A stretch of DNA of 64,000 nt, taken from assembly GCA_029881035.1 (NCBI GenBank), contig JAOUNI010000002.1, forward strand, positions 1 through 64,000, given 5' to 3'. The stretch comes from Gammaproteobacteria bacterium (GTDB lineage Bacteria; Pseudomonadota; Gammaproteobacteria; SZUA-229). The notes beneath the pieces were generated by a model. It made no database searches, was not told the DNA's origin, and was given only the letters and a program-made list of their open reading frames with translations. The translations under genes were made by a program, and so were the position numbers. This document shows, in pieces, positions 8,611 through 17,191 of the stretch. How positions within the stretch are numbered: position 1 is the stretch's first letter; the number at the start of each line of letters is the position of its first letter.

Positions 8611-9956
8611 GGCGACACCACGTCGGGTAACGCCAGGGTTCCGGCGGCCAGCGGCAGCGACGCCTGCGCCACATCCAGGTTCAAACGCGCGGTCAGTTTT
8701 TCAATACGCGCATCGGTATATAAACGCTCCGCCTGCAACAAATCGAGCAGAATGGTTCGCCCCTGACCGTAGCGCTGCTTGACCAGTTTGACCGTCTGCT
8801 GCGCGGTAGCTACATTATTCTCGGCGATGGCGAGACGCTCTCGGGATTCGCGCAAACTGTTGTAAGCATCACGCACCTGCTTCTGCACCGACTGCTGTAG
8901 CGCCTGCAACTGCCACTGCATTTCGCGCTGCTGCGCCAGCGTGATGTCAATTTCACCGCTGCTCTTGCCATCGTACAAATCAAAACTGAGCACACCCATA
9001 ATGCTGGAAGAATGACTGTCGAAACCCGGCTGGTCGTCGTACCAGTTCGAGCTGACCACCAGATCCAGATTCGGCTTGCGCACTGAACGCGCCGCATCGA
9101 CCCGCGCCTGCGCCGCCTGCACCAGTGCACGCGCGGCGGCAAGGTCCTTACGGTTATCCAGCGCGCGCTTTTCATATTCCTCGATAGCCACATCGTCAGC
9201 GATCGCCGCCACCTTCGCTACCGCCAGCTCAAGGTCAGTATCCAGCGGCAGACCGGTGACCAGTTTTAATTCATTCAGCGCCGAGCGGTGCCGAGTCGTG
9301 ACCTGCTCAAGCTGCGAACGAATCGCGGCCAGATTCACTTCAGCCGCCAGCTTGTCCGATTCGACAATACGACCTTCGCGCGCCAGCTGGGCGGTGGTGC
9401 GGGCGTGTTGCCGGGCAGCGGCCACCGCATCTTCGGCAATCGCCAGCCCCTGCTCCGTTGCCTGCACAAATAGATAAGCACTGATGGTGGCAAACGCAAT
9501 CTGCTCGCGCTCACGCTGATACTGTAGCCGGCTGTTTTTTTCCGTCTGCTCGGCATCTTCCACCATGGCCGAAGTGCGCCCGCCAGCGTACAGCGACCAG
9601 CGCAACGCCAGCTGGGTGAAATACAGATCGGAAGAACCGGGATCATTGAGCAACGCCGGATCGAAATCCGGCGAAGTCACCTGACGGGTATGGAGCTTGT
9701 CGGCAAAAGCATCGAGCGGGTTATCGCTCAAACGCGCCGTGTGCGACAGCGTCAGCGTGGGCAGATGCCCCGCCTTGCTCGCCTGAGTACGCGCATCGGA
9801 CGCGCTCACCTGCGACTGCACCGCATTCAAATTCGGATTGTGCCTGAGCGCATGCGCCACCGCCGAATCCAGGTCAAAAACCTGTGCCTGTAAGACACCG
9901 CTAATTAATGCCAGCACAAATATCAATGAAATTTTTACCGAACACCGATAAGCCAT
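8607..9956 (-). CDS. TolC-family outer membrane efflux protein
   Basis: This is a 449-residue outer membrane factor with a signal peptide (residues 1-24, ending GVLQA) and the family opening FDLDSAVAHALRHNPNLNAVQSQ. Two repeats of long heptad-rich helices follow, as expected for the periplasmic tunnel (about residues 130-215 and 345-425). RYGQGRTILLDLLQAERLYTDA near the C-terminus is a standard OEP-family block. It is the first gene of the efflux operon, and its promoter should lie in 9957-10250. It would form the outer-membrane exit duct for the RND pump. Confidence 0.92.
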   Translation of the reverse strand: MAYRCSVKISLIFVLALISGVLQAQVFDLDSAVAHALRHNPNLNAVQSQVSASDARTQASKAGHLPTLTLSHTARLSDNPLDAFADKLHTRQVTSPDFDPALLNDPGSSDLYFTQLALRWSLYAGGRTSAMVEDAEQTEKNSRLQYQREREQIAFATISAYLFVQATEQGLAIAEDAVAAARQHARTTAQLAREGRIVESDKLAAEVNLAAIRSQLEQVTTRHRSALNELKLVTGLPLDTDLELAVAKVAAIADDVAIEEYEKRALDNRKDLAAARALVQAAQARVDAARSVRKPNLDLVVSSNWYDDQPGFDSHSSSIMGVLSFDLYDGKSSGEIDITLAQQREMQWQLQALQQSVQKQVRDAYNSLRESRERLAIAENNVATAQQTVKLVKQRYGQGRTILLDLLQAERLYTDARIEKLTARLNLDVAQASLPLAAGTLALPDVVSP

Positions 9957-10250
9957 GTCTAAACTCGCGCGATTTTTTTTATTGATTGAGCCAGTACAGC
10001 GAAATTCTATTTACAAAATTTCCCAGCTGACATCCCAACAATATATAGCTTCCCTGCATTATTACAAGAGCTGACTTAAATTCTAACCTTCGCCTATCCT
10101 ATTCTCTCTAGCCAAAATATTTTCAGTTAACAGTGTTCAGGGTAAGCGAGATTTTTTGTGCCCAACTATAGCTAATGTTTTAATGAACTGCGCGGACTGG
10201 TAGCATTTTGCCCACGCTAATAAAATCATAACAAAGCATCGACCACTGCA
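9957..10250. other. Intergenic region upstream of the efflux operon
   Basis: This is about 294 bases of AT-rich sequence with no credible reading frame. It should carry the promoter of the minus-strand tolC-like gene and the 3' end region of the envelope protein gene. I saw no strong palindrome or terminator here. Confidence 0.4.
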
Positions 10251-10952
10251 TTAAAACTCATACTCAACCATCATCTTTAATGTGTTGTCGGCGGTTTCAT
10301 CATTCAGACCAAACAACCAGCCCAGTTGATAGCCGAATTTTGCCGACTCGGTTTTAATTTTACCCATCACTACCGGACCCATGCTTTTGCTGTATTCATC
10401 GGCGTAGACTTCAATTGCCGGTTCGAAGCTCTGGCTGAGGCGCCATTTTAACTGTGCGTTGACGCTGCCTTCGATTTTTTTCTCCGCCTTTTCGTACTCG
10501 GCGATCAGGTTGGTGGTGAACGTCATATTGCTGCCAATCTCGGTGGCCAGTATCGGGCCGAATTCAATTTCTTTCAGTTCATCCTGTTGCGTGGAGTATT
10601 CCACTTCGGCCAGCAGGCCGACGTCCCAACTGTATTCCCCCTGTTCGGTCAGCTGATAGATGCCTTCGATGGCCACCGCTTCTGTTTCCCTGCTCTGATT
10701 CGGCTTTTTTTCTATTTCTACTTTTACTTCCAGAAACAGGTTGGGGGTAACGCCCTTGCCGAATTCGATAACGTATTGTTGTGTGCCGTCGATGACGGGA
10801 TTGTCGTCGCTGATGCGCTGCGCATAGAGTTCAACTTCGGTTTCACCGTATTCAACAGTCGGGCTATATACCAGGGAATAGGCCGAGGCCGTCGATGAGA
10901 TACCGGTCGCTGTTGCAGCCAGTGCCAATGTTAATAGATTTTTTTTAAGCAT
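10251..10952 (-). CDS. Exported beta-strand-rich envelope protein, downstream of FTR1 iron permease
   Basis: The start at 10952 (MLKKNLL) is preferred because GCGGAGAC lies just before it, and it begins a clean signal peptide ending STASA. The mature part alternates polar and hydrophobic residues with acidic turns and ends EYEF, with a terminal Phe, as outer-membrane beta-barrels do. No family is recognised with certainty. It lies 59 bases downstream of the FTR1 permease on the same strand and probably belongs to the Fur-regulated operon. An outer-membrane or periplasmic role in iron handling is inferred from context only. Confidence 0.65.
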   Translation of the reverse strand: MLKKNLLTLALAATATGISSTASAYSLVYSPTVEYGETEVELYAQRISDDNPVIDGTQQYVIEFGKGVTPNLFLEVKVEIEKKPNQSRETEAVAIEGIYQLTEQGEYSWDVGLLAEVEYSTQQDELKEIEFGPILATEIGSNMTFTTNLIAEYEKAEKKIEGSVNAQLKWRLSQSFEPAIEVYADEYSKSMGPVVMGKIKTESAKFGYQLGWLFGLNDETADNTLKMMVEYEF

Positions 10953-11011
10953 GAGTGTCTCCGCATCGGGCTCGATGAGCCCGATCAATTTAAGTTAAAT
11001 AATGAAATGAG

Positions 11012-11869
11012 TTAGTTGATTTCTGGCAGCGGTGCGTCTGTCACCGAAACCTGTCTGTTTTTTTGTTGTGGCGGCTTACCGACGGTTTTCATCAGCAGCA
11101 GTATGGTGCTGAATGTCAGCAGCCAGGCCGCCAGTGCGATACCACTAGGGCGTGCCTGATAACCAATCAGGGTATGCGCCAGTTGCCCGGCCAGTGACTG
11201 TTCGCTGAGCAACCAGTTGCTATCCCAGAGTACCGGTTTGAGGGCGGGTAGCAGGCCAGCCTGTTCAAGGAAACCGGCAGCACTGGCGGCAAGGCCAGCG
11301 GCCAGCAATAAAATCATCCAGCCGGTCACCTGAAAAAAGTGGCGCAACGGAATACGCAGTAAACCAAAGTACATGGCAACACCGACTGCAGTGCCGCCGG
11401 CAATACCAAGTACACCACCACTAACAAGATTAGCCGCCGGCTCGCCACTCATTGCCATGCCATTGAGGAATAATACGACTTCGGCACCTTCACGTAACAC
11501 TGCCAGTGCAATTGCAATAGCCAGGGTAACCATGGGCAGATCACCATTGCTCACGCCCTGCCCCACGGCCTTCATCTGTTGTACCAGCTGCTTGCCGTGC
11601 GCTGCCATCCAGATGTTATGCCAGGCCAGCATGAGCACGGCAGTCAGCAAGACGCCGGCGTTGAAGATTTCCTGGCCGACACCTTCCATCATATTTGATA
11701 TACCTTCGGCAAATGTAGCCACCAGGATGGCACCGGCGATACCCGTGATAACACCCGTGATAACCCACAGGCCGCGATTGAGTACGCCTCGCGTTACCGC
11801 CAGAATGATGGTGATGATTAAAGCGGCTTCGAGCACTTCACGAAACACAATGATGGATGAACCGAACAT
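11012..11869 (-). CDS. FTR1 family iron permease (EfeU-like)
   Basis: This is a 285-residue inner-membrane permease with seven or so hydrophobic helices. It has both iron-binding motifs of the FTR1/EfeU family: REVLE at 10-14 in the first helix and REGAE at 126-130 in the fourth. The family carries iron across the inner membrane. The cupredoxin gene lies 23 bases upstream on the same strand and a candidate envelope protein lies downstream. An EfeB-type peroxidase and the M75 peptidase-like part of EfeO are not nearby, so this is a reduced form of the Efe system. Two Fur boxes before the cupredoxin gene suggest iron repression of the whole unit. Confidence 0.92.
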   Translation of the reverse strand: MFGSSIIVFREVLEAALIITIILAVTRGVLNRGLWVITGVITGIAGAILVATFAEGISNMMEGVGQEIFNAGVLLTAVLMLAWHNIWMAAHGKQLVQQMKAVGQGVSNGDLPMVTLAIAIALAVLREGAEVVLFLNGMAMSGEPAANLVSGGVLGIAGGTAVGVAMYFGLLRIPLRHFFQVTGWMILLLAAGLAASAAGFLEQAGLLPALKPVLWDSNWLLSEQSLAGQLAHTLIGYQARPSGIALAAWLLTFSTILLLMKTVGKPPQQKNRQVSVTDAPLPEIN

Positions 11870-11892
11870 ATGAGTAGCTCCAGTATTAGGTG

Positions 11893-12222
11893 TTATTGAG
11901 CAATGATCTTGCCTTGCGCTGTGGCCGGATTGAATTCACCAAAGAAGTCATATTCGCCCGCCTCCAGTGGCCCGATGAAAACCACGGCCTTGCTATTGCC
12001 GGGAATAATTTTCTCACGGTTGAGTTTGTAGCTTTCAAATTCTTCAGCAGTGGCATCGGCATTGATCACTTTGAGTTTGATTTTTTTATCGACCGGTACG
12101 ATCAGCGTGCTGGGGGTGAACTGGTGATCCTTGATCACGATCTCAAATTCAACCGGTGTTGCCTGGGCCAGGCCGGTGGTTGCCAGTAGTGCTGCGAAAG
12201 CGGCGTGATGGGTATAGTGCAT
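11893..12222 (-). CDS. Periplasmic cupredoxin-like protein (EfeO N-domain type)
   Basis: This is a 109-residue exported protein with a signal peptide ending about residue 21 (LAQA), then one cupredoxin-fold domain. The stretch EEFESYKLNREKIIPG, followed by GPLEAGEYDFFGEF, is characteristic of the cupredoxin domain of EfeO. There is no cysteine in the mature protein, so it cannot hold a type I copper centre. It may bind ferrous/ferric iron or copper through acidic and other residues. It is the first gene of the FTR1 operon and sits directly behind two Fur boxes. Confidence 0.85.
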   Translation of the reverse strand: MHYTHHAAFAALLATTGLAQATPVEFEIVIKDHQFTPSTLIVPVDKKIKLKVINADATAEEFESYKLNREKIIPGNSKAVVFIGPLEAGEYDFFGEFNPATAQGKIIAQ

Positions 12223-12246
12223 AACAATCTCCAGATATTTCTAAAT

Positions 12247-12265
12247 AAGAATGATTATCATCTTA
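12247..12265. promoter_or_regulatory. Fur box 1
   Basis: AAGAATGATTATCATCTTA matches the 19-base Fur consensus GATAATGATAATCATTATC at 13 of 19 positions, with the central TGAT-ATCA core intact. It lies about 25 bases upstream of the cupredoxin start codon on the minus strand, where it could block transcription. Confidence 0.7.
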
Positions 12266-12278
12266 CTCGTAATAAATA

Positions 12279-12297
12279 GTAAATGCAAATCATTCTC
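12279..12297. promoter_or_regulatory. Fur box 2
   Basis: GTAAATGCAAATCATTCTC matches the Fur consensus at 14 of 19 positions. It lies 32 bases further upstream than the first site, about three helical turns, so two Fur dimers could bind on one face. This supports iron control of the cupredoxin-FTR1 operon. Confidence 0.65.
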
Positions 12298-12407
12298 ATT
12301 ACTATATTAGAAATAAATGAAGTAACATTACCTGCCCCATTGACTGGCACAGGCGAAGCTAAGTCTTTAATAAGTTGAGAGGTTCTGCTGGATGCAGGTT
12401 TATAGCA

Positions 12408-13196
12408 CTATCGGGAATGCCTGAGATTTGTAACAAAAAATATCAATGCCGCTGCCAGCACGATCGACGGGGCTGCAGGTGTATCCCAGTATAAGGAAGC
12501 ACCCAGTCCCAATAGAACCGACAATATTGCCAGCAACATCGACAACACCACCATCTGCAACGGCGTTTTTGAATACAGCCGCGCGCTGGCGGCCGGGATG
12601 ATCAGCAAGGCGGTAATCAGCAGCACGCCGACCACTTTGATCGCCACAGCAATGGTCAGAGCCAGCAACAGCATAAACATGAAACGTGTTTTGTTGACCG
12701 AGACGCCATCGGTGCGCGCCAGTTCTTCGTGCACCGAGATCGATAGCAGGTCACGCCACAGGTAGGCAAACAGCGACAACACCAGCACCGCGCCGGCGTA
12801 AATCCAGATCAGTTCTTCGCGGCTGACGGCGAGAATATCGCCAAACAGATAGGCCATTAAATCAACATTGGCGCCTTTAGTCTGCGCGATGGACAGGACG
12901 ATCAGGCCGAGTGCCAGTGCGCTGTGTGACATGATGCCCAGTAGTGTGTCGTTGGATAATTCCTTTCTTTGTTCGAGCCAGAACAGCAGCGATGCCAGCA
13001 CGATGCCAATCACGGCGACGCCGATAATGGGCATGATGTCAGCGGAAACCGCCAGCGCCACGCCCAGCAAAGCGGAGTGCGCCAACGTGTCACCAAAGTA
13101 AGCCATGCGCCGCCAGACCACGACGCAACCCAACGAGCCGGCCAGCATGGCCAGACCGATGCCCGCTAATAATGCATTGATGATGAAATCAGCCAT
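12408..13196 (-). CDS. znuB: Zinc ABC transporter permease
   Basis: This is the membrane subunit of the ZnuABC zinc importer. From the start at 13196 (MADFIINALLAGIGLAMLAG) it has 262 residues and eight or so hydrophobic helices. The block WRRMAYFGDTLAHSALLGVAL is diagnostic of the manganese/zinc ABC-3 permease family. Longer in-frame starts upstream lie inside znuC and encode a polar, non-homologous extension, so they are rejected. It overlaps znuC by 8 bases, consistent with translational coupling. Confidence 0.95.
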   Translation of the reverse strand: MADFIINALLAGIGLAMLAGSLGCVVVWRRMAYFGDTLAHSALLGVALAVSADIMPIIGVAVIGIVLASLLFWLEQRKELSNDTLLGIMSHSALALGLIVLSIAQTKGANVDLMAYLFGDILAVSREELIWIYAGAVLVLSLFAYLWRDLLSISVHEELARTDGVSVNKTRFMFMLLLALTIAVAIKVVGVLLITALLIIPAASARLYSKTPLQMVVLSMLLAILSVLLGLGASLYWDTPAAPSIVLAAALIFFVTNLRHSR

Positions 13197-13959
13197 GACG
13201 GTGGCCACACTCTTTATGATGTGTGCAGACGATAGCACCGTTAAGCTCGTGCTCGTGATCATGATGGTGCGAGTACACCGCCATGCCATCGAGCGCATCA
13301 CCAAACAGTTTCAGATACTCGGGGTGTTCGCTGATGTGGTCGGGGTGGCCGGTGCAGCATACGTGTGTGTTCAGGCAGACCACCTGATCGGTCGCAGCCA
13401 TGACCAGATGCAAATCGTGGGACACCATCAAAATTCCGCAGGCATGATGGTCGCGTATCGAGGCAATCATTTTATAAAGCGCCTGCTGACCGATAATATC
13501 AACCCCCTGCGCGGGTTCATCCAGCACCAGCACATTCGGCTTTTTCAGCAACGCCCGGGCCAGTAGCACTCTTTGTAATTCGCCACCGGAAATATTCTGA
13601 ATGGCTGAATCTAAAATATGGCTGACGCCGACTTCATGCAAAACCTGGGCAATTTCATCATCCTTATAACGTGCGCCCAGTTGCAGAAAATCCCGCACGC
13701 GCAACGGCAACACCGCATTGATGCTGGTACGTTGCGGCACGTAACCGATACTGAGATCAGCGCGGCGATAGACCTCACCCTCACTTGCCTGACTTAAACC
13801 CAGCAGGATTCTAATCAAACTGGTTTTACCCGCGCCGTTGGGACCGATCAGGGTCACTATCTCGGATTCACGCAAACTCAGGTTCACGCCCGAAAGAATC
13901 GTTTTACCCTGCCGTTTCAGACCCAGATTTTCTGCCGCCAGTAAAATGTTATTATCCAC
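13189..13959 (-). CDS. znuC: Zinc ABC transporter ATP-binding protein
   Basis: This is the ATPase subunit of the zinc importer, 256 residues. Walker A (GPNGAGKTS), Q-loop (YVPQR), signature (ISGGELQRVLLARAL), Walker B (VLVLDEPAQGVD) and H-loop (SHDLH) are all intact. The C-terminal tail is rich in histidine (HHHDHEHE, then HHKECGHRHG). Such metal-binding tails occur in some ZnuC proteins and may sense or buffer cytoplasmic zinc. It is divergent from znuA, with 115 bases between the start codons and no recognisable Zur palindrome there. Confidence 0.95.
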   Translation of the reverse strand: MDNNILLAAENLGLKRQGKTILSGVNLSLRESEIVTLIGPNGAGKTSLIRILLGLSQASEGEVYRRADLSIGYVPQRTSINAVLPLRVRDFLQLGARYKDDEIAQVLHEVGVSHILDSAIQNISGGELQRVLLARALLKKPNVLVLDEPAQGVDIIGQQALYKMIASIRDHHACGILMVSHDLHLVMAATDQVVCLNTHVCCTGHPDHISEHPEYLKLFGDALDGMAVYSHHHDHEHELNGAIVCTHHKECGHRHG

Positions 13960-14074
13960 TCAAACTCCCAACTTGATTGATGCGACTTACTTGCGTCGCC
14001 TGACACACACTTCATTGATGATGATTAAGTGTTAGAATCGCGCCGACATTTTATCCCATATTGCCGCCAATATC

Positions 14075-15004
14075 GTGACTAAACATCTCCGTTTTCTAAC
14101 ACTACTTCTGCTGGTCACCACTTCAGTTGCTACAGCAGAACCACTGCGCATTGTTGCCAGCATCAAGCCGGTGCATTCTCTGGTGGCTGGAATTACGCAG
14201 GGCATTAGTGAACCTGAACTGTTGATGAGCTCAAACCAGTCGCCCCATCATTACAGCCTGCGACCTTCTGAACGCAGAATGCTGGCTGAGGCTGACCTGA
14301 TTTTCTGGATAGGCCCGGGCATGGAAAGTTTCATGCCGCGCTTACTCAACAGTCTCGATAATAAAAATAAAGCAGTATCACTTATCGAATCGCAGGGCCT
14401 GAAATTAATACCCATACGCGCAGCCGGGGATAACCATAGTGATCATGATCACGATGAGCATGATGGCGGTGAAGCCGAGCAGGAGCCTTCAAGGATAGAT
14501 GCGCATATCTGGCTGGATAGCCATAACACTGACATTCTGGTCGATGCCATCAGCCAGCAAATTATCCGTCTTGATCCCGAGCACCGGCAACAATATCTGG
14601 CCAACAGCCAGCGACTACACGATCGCATTGCTCAGTTGAGAAAAACACTGCAACAGTCACTCAACGCCATCAAAATTTCTTTTTTAACTTACCACGATGG
14701 CTATCAATATTTTGAAACCGAGTTTGGTTTGCACAACACCGGCTTTATTACCACCACTGAACTACAACCCGGCGCGCGACATATTATCGATCTAAAAAAG
14801 ACCATCAAAGAAAAAAATATCGAATGCGTTTTTTACGATGCCCCCGCAGAACCTGCGCTGCTGAAATCACTGCTGGCCAACAGCCAGGCCAGAACTTTCA
14901 TGCTGGACCCGGTGGGCATGCTGATACCGCCGGGCGAAGACAACTGGCTCAAGATAATGCATTCACTGGCGGATCAGTTCATAAACTGTCAGCAGCATCT
15001 ATAA
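14075..15004 (+). CDS. znuA: Zinc ABC transporter substrate-binding protein
   Basis: This is the periplasmic zinc receptor of ZnuABC, 309 residues. A GTG start gives a signal peptide (ending SVATA) and the family opening LRIVASIKPVHSLVAGI. Metal ligands are visible at H in NQSPHHYSLRPS, at H in DAHIWLDS, and in the C-terminal part around FLTYHDGYQYFE. A histidine- and aspartate-rich loop (NHSDHDHDEHDGGE) follows the first lobe, as in other ZnuA proteins, and may collect zinc. It is transcribed divergently from znuCB. Confidence 0.95.
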   Translation: MTKHLRFLTLLLLVTTSVATAEPLRIVASIKPVHSLVAGITQGISEPELLMSSNQSPHHYSLRPSERRMLAEADLIFWIGPGMESFMPRLLNSLDNKNKAVSLIESQGLKLIPIRAAGDNHSDHDHDEHDGGEAEQEPSRIDAHIWLDSHNTDILVDAISQQIIRLDPEHRQQYLANSQRLHDRIAQLRKTLQQSLNAIKISFLTYHDGYQYFETEFGLHNTGFITTTELQPGARHIIDLKKTIKEKNIECVFYDAPAEPALLKSLLANSQARTFMLDPVGMLIPPGEDNWLKIMHSLADQFINCQQHL

Positions 15005-15067
15005 TCACTGCATCGTTTGTCAGGCGCACATATCACGCTCTGACAGATCACCGAACAGGAGACCCTC

Positions 15068-15484
15068 ATGGTTCATCAGCAACACCTGCGTTTTTCTACC
15101 AATGGTCGTGGCACCTACAACATTAGCCAGCAGATCAGTGATGTCATCGAAAAATCAAACATCCAGACCGGTATCTGCCAGATATTTATTCAGCACACCA
15201 GTGCTTCTTTAATTTTGTGTGAAAATGCCGACCCGACCGTCAGAACCGATCTGGATGCTTTCATGAAACGACTGGTGCCCGATGGTGACAGCCTGTTCAA
15301 ACACAAGGATGAAGGCCCGGATGATATGCCGGCACACATCCGCACGGTTTTAACCGAAAGCTCACTCTCGATACCTGTGCACAAGGGCAAAGCCAGTTTA
15401 GGCATATGGCAGGGTATTTATCTCTGGGAACACCGAACCAGTTCGTTTAAACGTAATCTCAGCGTGACTATTATTGGCGAATAA
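15068..15484 (+). CDS. yjbQ: YjbQ/UPF0047 family protein (secondary thiamine-phosphate synthase type)
   Basis: This is a 138-residue single-domain protein of the YjbQ family. All expected conserved blocks are present: FIQHTSASLILCENADP, the HKDEGPDDMPAHIR loop, IPVHKG, and LGIWQGIYLWEHR. Family members form trimers with a His-rich site, and some weakly replace ThiE as thiamine-phosphate synthase, though the physiological role is debated. GGAG lies upstream at a suitable distance. It is followed after 17 bases by a degenerate paralogue, and thiD-thiE lie about 2 kb downstream. Confidence 0.9.
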   Translation: MVHQQHLRFSTNGRGTYNISQQISDVIEKSNIQTGICQIFIQHTSASLILCENADPTVRTDLDAFMKRLVPDGDSLFKHKDEGPDDMPAHIRTVLTESSLSIPVHKGKASLGIWQGIYLWEHRTSSFKRNLSVTIIGE

Positions 15485-15501
15485 TCCGCTTATAATCACT
15501 T

Positions 15502-15948
15502 ATGTTATATCAGAACACATTACAGCTCGCCGAACACACTCAGGGCGCGTATGAAATCACCGAGCTGGTCACAGAGATCATAAAAGACTCAAAAATACAC
15601 ACCGGCACCTGTCATCTTTTCATACACAATAGCAGCTCGGCTATCCTGATCAGCGACACTGCTGATGAGTCTACAAAAAATTTAACCGCTGACTTCATGG
15701 CTCAGCTTGCGCCCAGCAGTGTCGACGCCAATGCAAATATCAACAATGCCATGAATGCTGTGCCACCTACGATGAAATATGCACGTTCACAAAATGAACT
15801 GACTATCCCGGTGACTAGCGGCCGATCCGGCATCGGTGTATGGCAGGGTATTTTTCTGTGGGAATATAAATCAGCACCGGTAGAACGTAAATTAACCGTG
15901 ACTATTATGGGCGAGCCACTACACAAGTCCTTCAGACTGACCCGCTGA
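15502..15948 (+). CDS. Degenerate YjbQ-like paralogue
   Basis: This is a 148-residue homologue of the preceding gene. It keeps the fold-forming blocks (TGTCHLFIHNSSSAILIS, IPVTSGRSGIGVWQGIFLWEY) but has lost the active-site residues. HTSAS has become NSSSA, the HKDEGPDDMPAHIR loop is replaced by a polar stretch with no histidine, and EHR has become EYK. The catalytic histidines seen in the upstream copy are therefore absent. Its last 30 bases overlap the 3' end of the convergent dehydrogenase gene. It may be a structural or regulatory partner in a mixed oligomer, or a decaying duplicate. Confidence 0.8.
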   Translation: MLYQNTLQLAEHTQGAYEITELVTEIIKDSKIHTGTCHLFIHNSSSAILISDTADESTKNLTADFMAQLAPSSVDANANINNAMNAVPPTMKYARSQNELTIPVTSGRSGIGVWQGIFLWEYKSAPVERKLTVTIMGEPLHKSFRLTR

Positions 15949-16878
15949 CAAAGCTGAAATATTTCTGGCCACGCCATCAATCAATCGCTGTCGCGATTCA
16001 ATACTAGCCCAGGCAACGTGAGGCGTAATAATTAAATTCGGCAAAGCTGAATGGATTAATAAATCTTTTTCCAACGGCGGCTCATGTTCGAGCACATCCA
16101 GTGCAGCACCTGCGAGCCGGTTATTTTTTAGCGCTACCAGCAGTGCTGCTTCATCGACCAGACCACCGCGTGCGGCATTGATCAGCACCGCATCCGGTTT
16201 CATCAAAGCCAGTTCTTTTTCGGCAATGAAATGCCGGTTATTTTCAGTCAGTGGACAATGCAGTGACAGCACATCAACCTGCGGCAACATGTCATGCAGG
16301 GCAACACGGCCAGTGCGTTCATCTTTTGCATCTCGCTGTGCAATTAAAATTTTCATACCGAATGCTTCAGCGACCTGAGCGACAGCTCGCCCCAGCTCAC
16401 CATAACCAACGATGCCTAACGTTCTACCCGATAATTCTCGAACAGGAAAATCGAGCAAACAAAAATGTTCACTATGCGCCCATTGATTTACTTTAACCGC
16501 TGACTGGTATTCAGCCCAGTGCGTAGTCAGCGACAGCAACAGAGAGAACACGTGCTGCACCACCGAAGCGGTGGCGTAAGAGCGCACGTTACAGACCGGA
16601 ATTTCCAGATCATGCGCTGCATTTAAATCAATGTTATTAGTGCCGGTGGCTGCAATACAAATCAGTTTTAACTGCGGAGCCTGTTGCAGAATCGCTTTAT
16701 CCAGAATTACTTTATTACTAACGACAACATCAACGCTGGACAAAACCGAAACCATTTCTTCGGGCTTTATTTTCTCGAACCACAACCATTCAGGCACCGC
16801 TGCTTCCAGCGCCGATAAATCCAGATCACCGCGATAGACTGAGGCCAGATCGAGAAATGCAGCGCGTTTTAATTCCAT
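15919..16878 (-). CDS. D-2-hydroxyacid dehydrogenase (glycerate/hydroxypyruvate reductase-like)
   Basis: This is a 319-residue NAD(P)-dependent dehydrogenase of the D-isomer-specific family. The dinucleotide site GIVGYGELGRAVA lies at about 150. The substrate/NAD blocks are VDVLSLHCPLTENNRHFI and LINAARGGLVDEAAL, and the catalytic histidine is in TPHVAWAS. Overall similarity is closest to glycerate dehydrogenases (HprA-like), which interconvert hydroxypyruvate and D-glycerate, but the substrate is not proven. It converges on and overlaps the degenerate YjbQ gene. The rubredoxin gene lies just upstream on the same strand. Confidence 0.9.
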   Translation of the reverse strand: MELKRAAFLDLASVYRGDLDLSALEAAVPEWLWFEKIKPEEMVSVLSSVDVVVSNKVILDKAILQQAPQLKLICIAATGTNNIDLNAAHDLEIPVCNVRSYATASVVQHVFSLLLSLTTHWAEYQSAVKVNQWAHSEHFCLLDFPVRELSGRTLGIVGYGELGRAVAQVAEAFGMKILIAQRDAKDERTGRVALHDMLPQVDVLSLHCPLTENNRHFIAEKELALMKPDAVLINAARGGLVDEAALLVALKNNRLAGAALDVLEHEPPLEKDLLIHSALPNLIITPHVAWASIESRQRLIDGVARNISALSAGQSEGLV

Positions 16879-16886
16879 ATCCGCTT

Positions 16887-17057
16887 TTATACTTCGATCA
16901 TTTCAAAATCAGACTTACCCACACCACAATCAGGACATACCCAGTCTGCAGGAATATCTTGCCAGCGTGTACCCGCCGCCAGTCCGTGCTCTTCATCACC
17001 CAACTCTTCGTTATAGATATAGCCACAGACAGTACATAGCCAGCTCTTGTAATTCAT
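16887..17057 (-). CDS. Rubredoxin
   Basis: This is a 56-residue one-iron electron carrier. The two cysteine pairs CTVCGYIYNE and CPDCGVGKSDFE supply the four iron ligands. The spacing and the aromatic core (W and Y residues, TRWQDIPADWVCPDC) fit ordinary rubredoxins. The start at 17057 (MNYKSW) is chosen over a start six codons upstream because it gives the family length and has an AGAG element before it. It lies 8 bases before the dehydrogenase on the same strand. Its redox partner is not evident in this window. Confidence 0.93.
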   Translation of the reverse strand: MNYKSWLCTVCGYIYNEELGDEEHGLAAGTRWQDIPADWVCPDCGVGKSDFEMIEV

Positions 17058-17191
17058 ATTTTCATCTCTATACACAATTTAGTTATTATAAAAATGCATT
17101 GTACCGAATGGACGAAAATAATATCCACTGTAATGTTGATCTGACTTAATTGGGACTTGCTTTGCATGCTCACAAGCATAAACTTGCGACT

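Noticed and set aside
13197-13304. 36-residue N-terminal extension of ZnuB
   Set aside because: It is encoded inside znuC, has no similarity to permeases, and the start at 13196 fits the family.
17058-17191. Possible TPP riboswitch before thiD
   Set aside because: The conserved CTGAGA core and the pairing pattern are absent.
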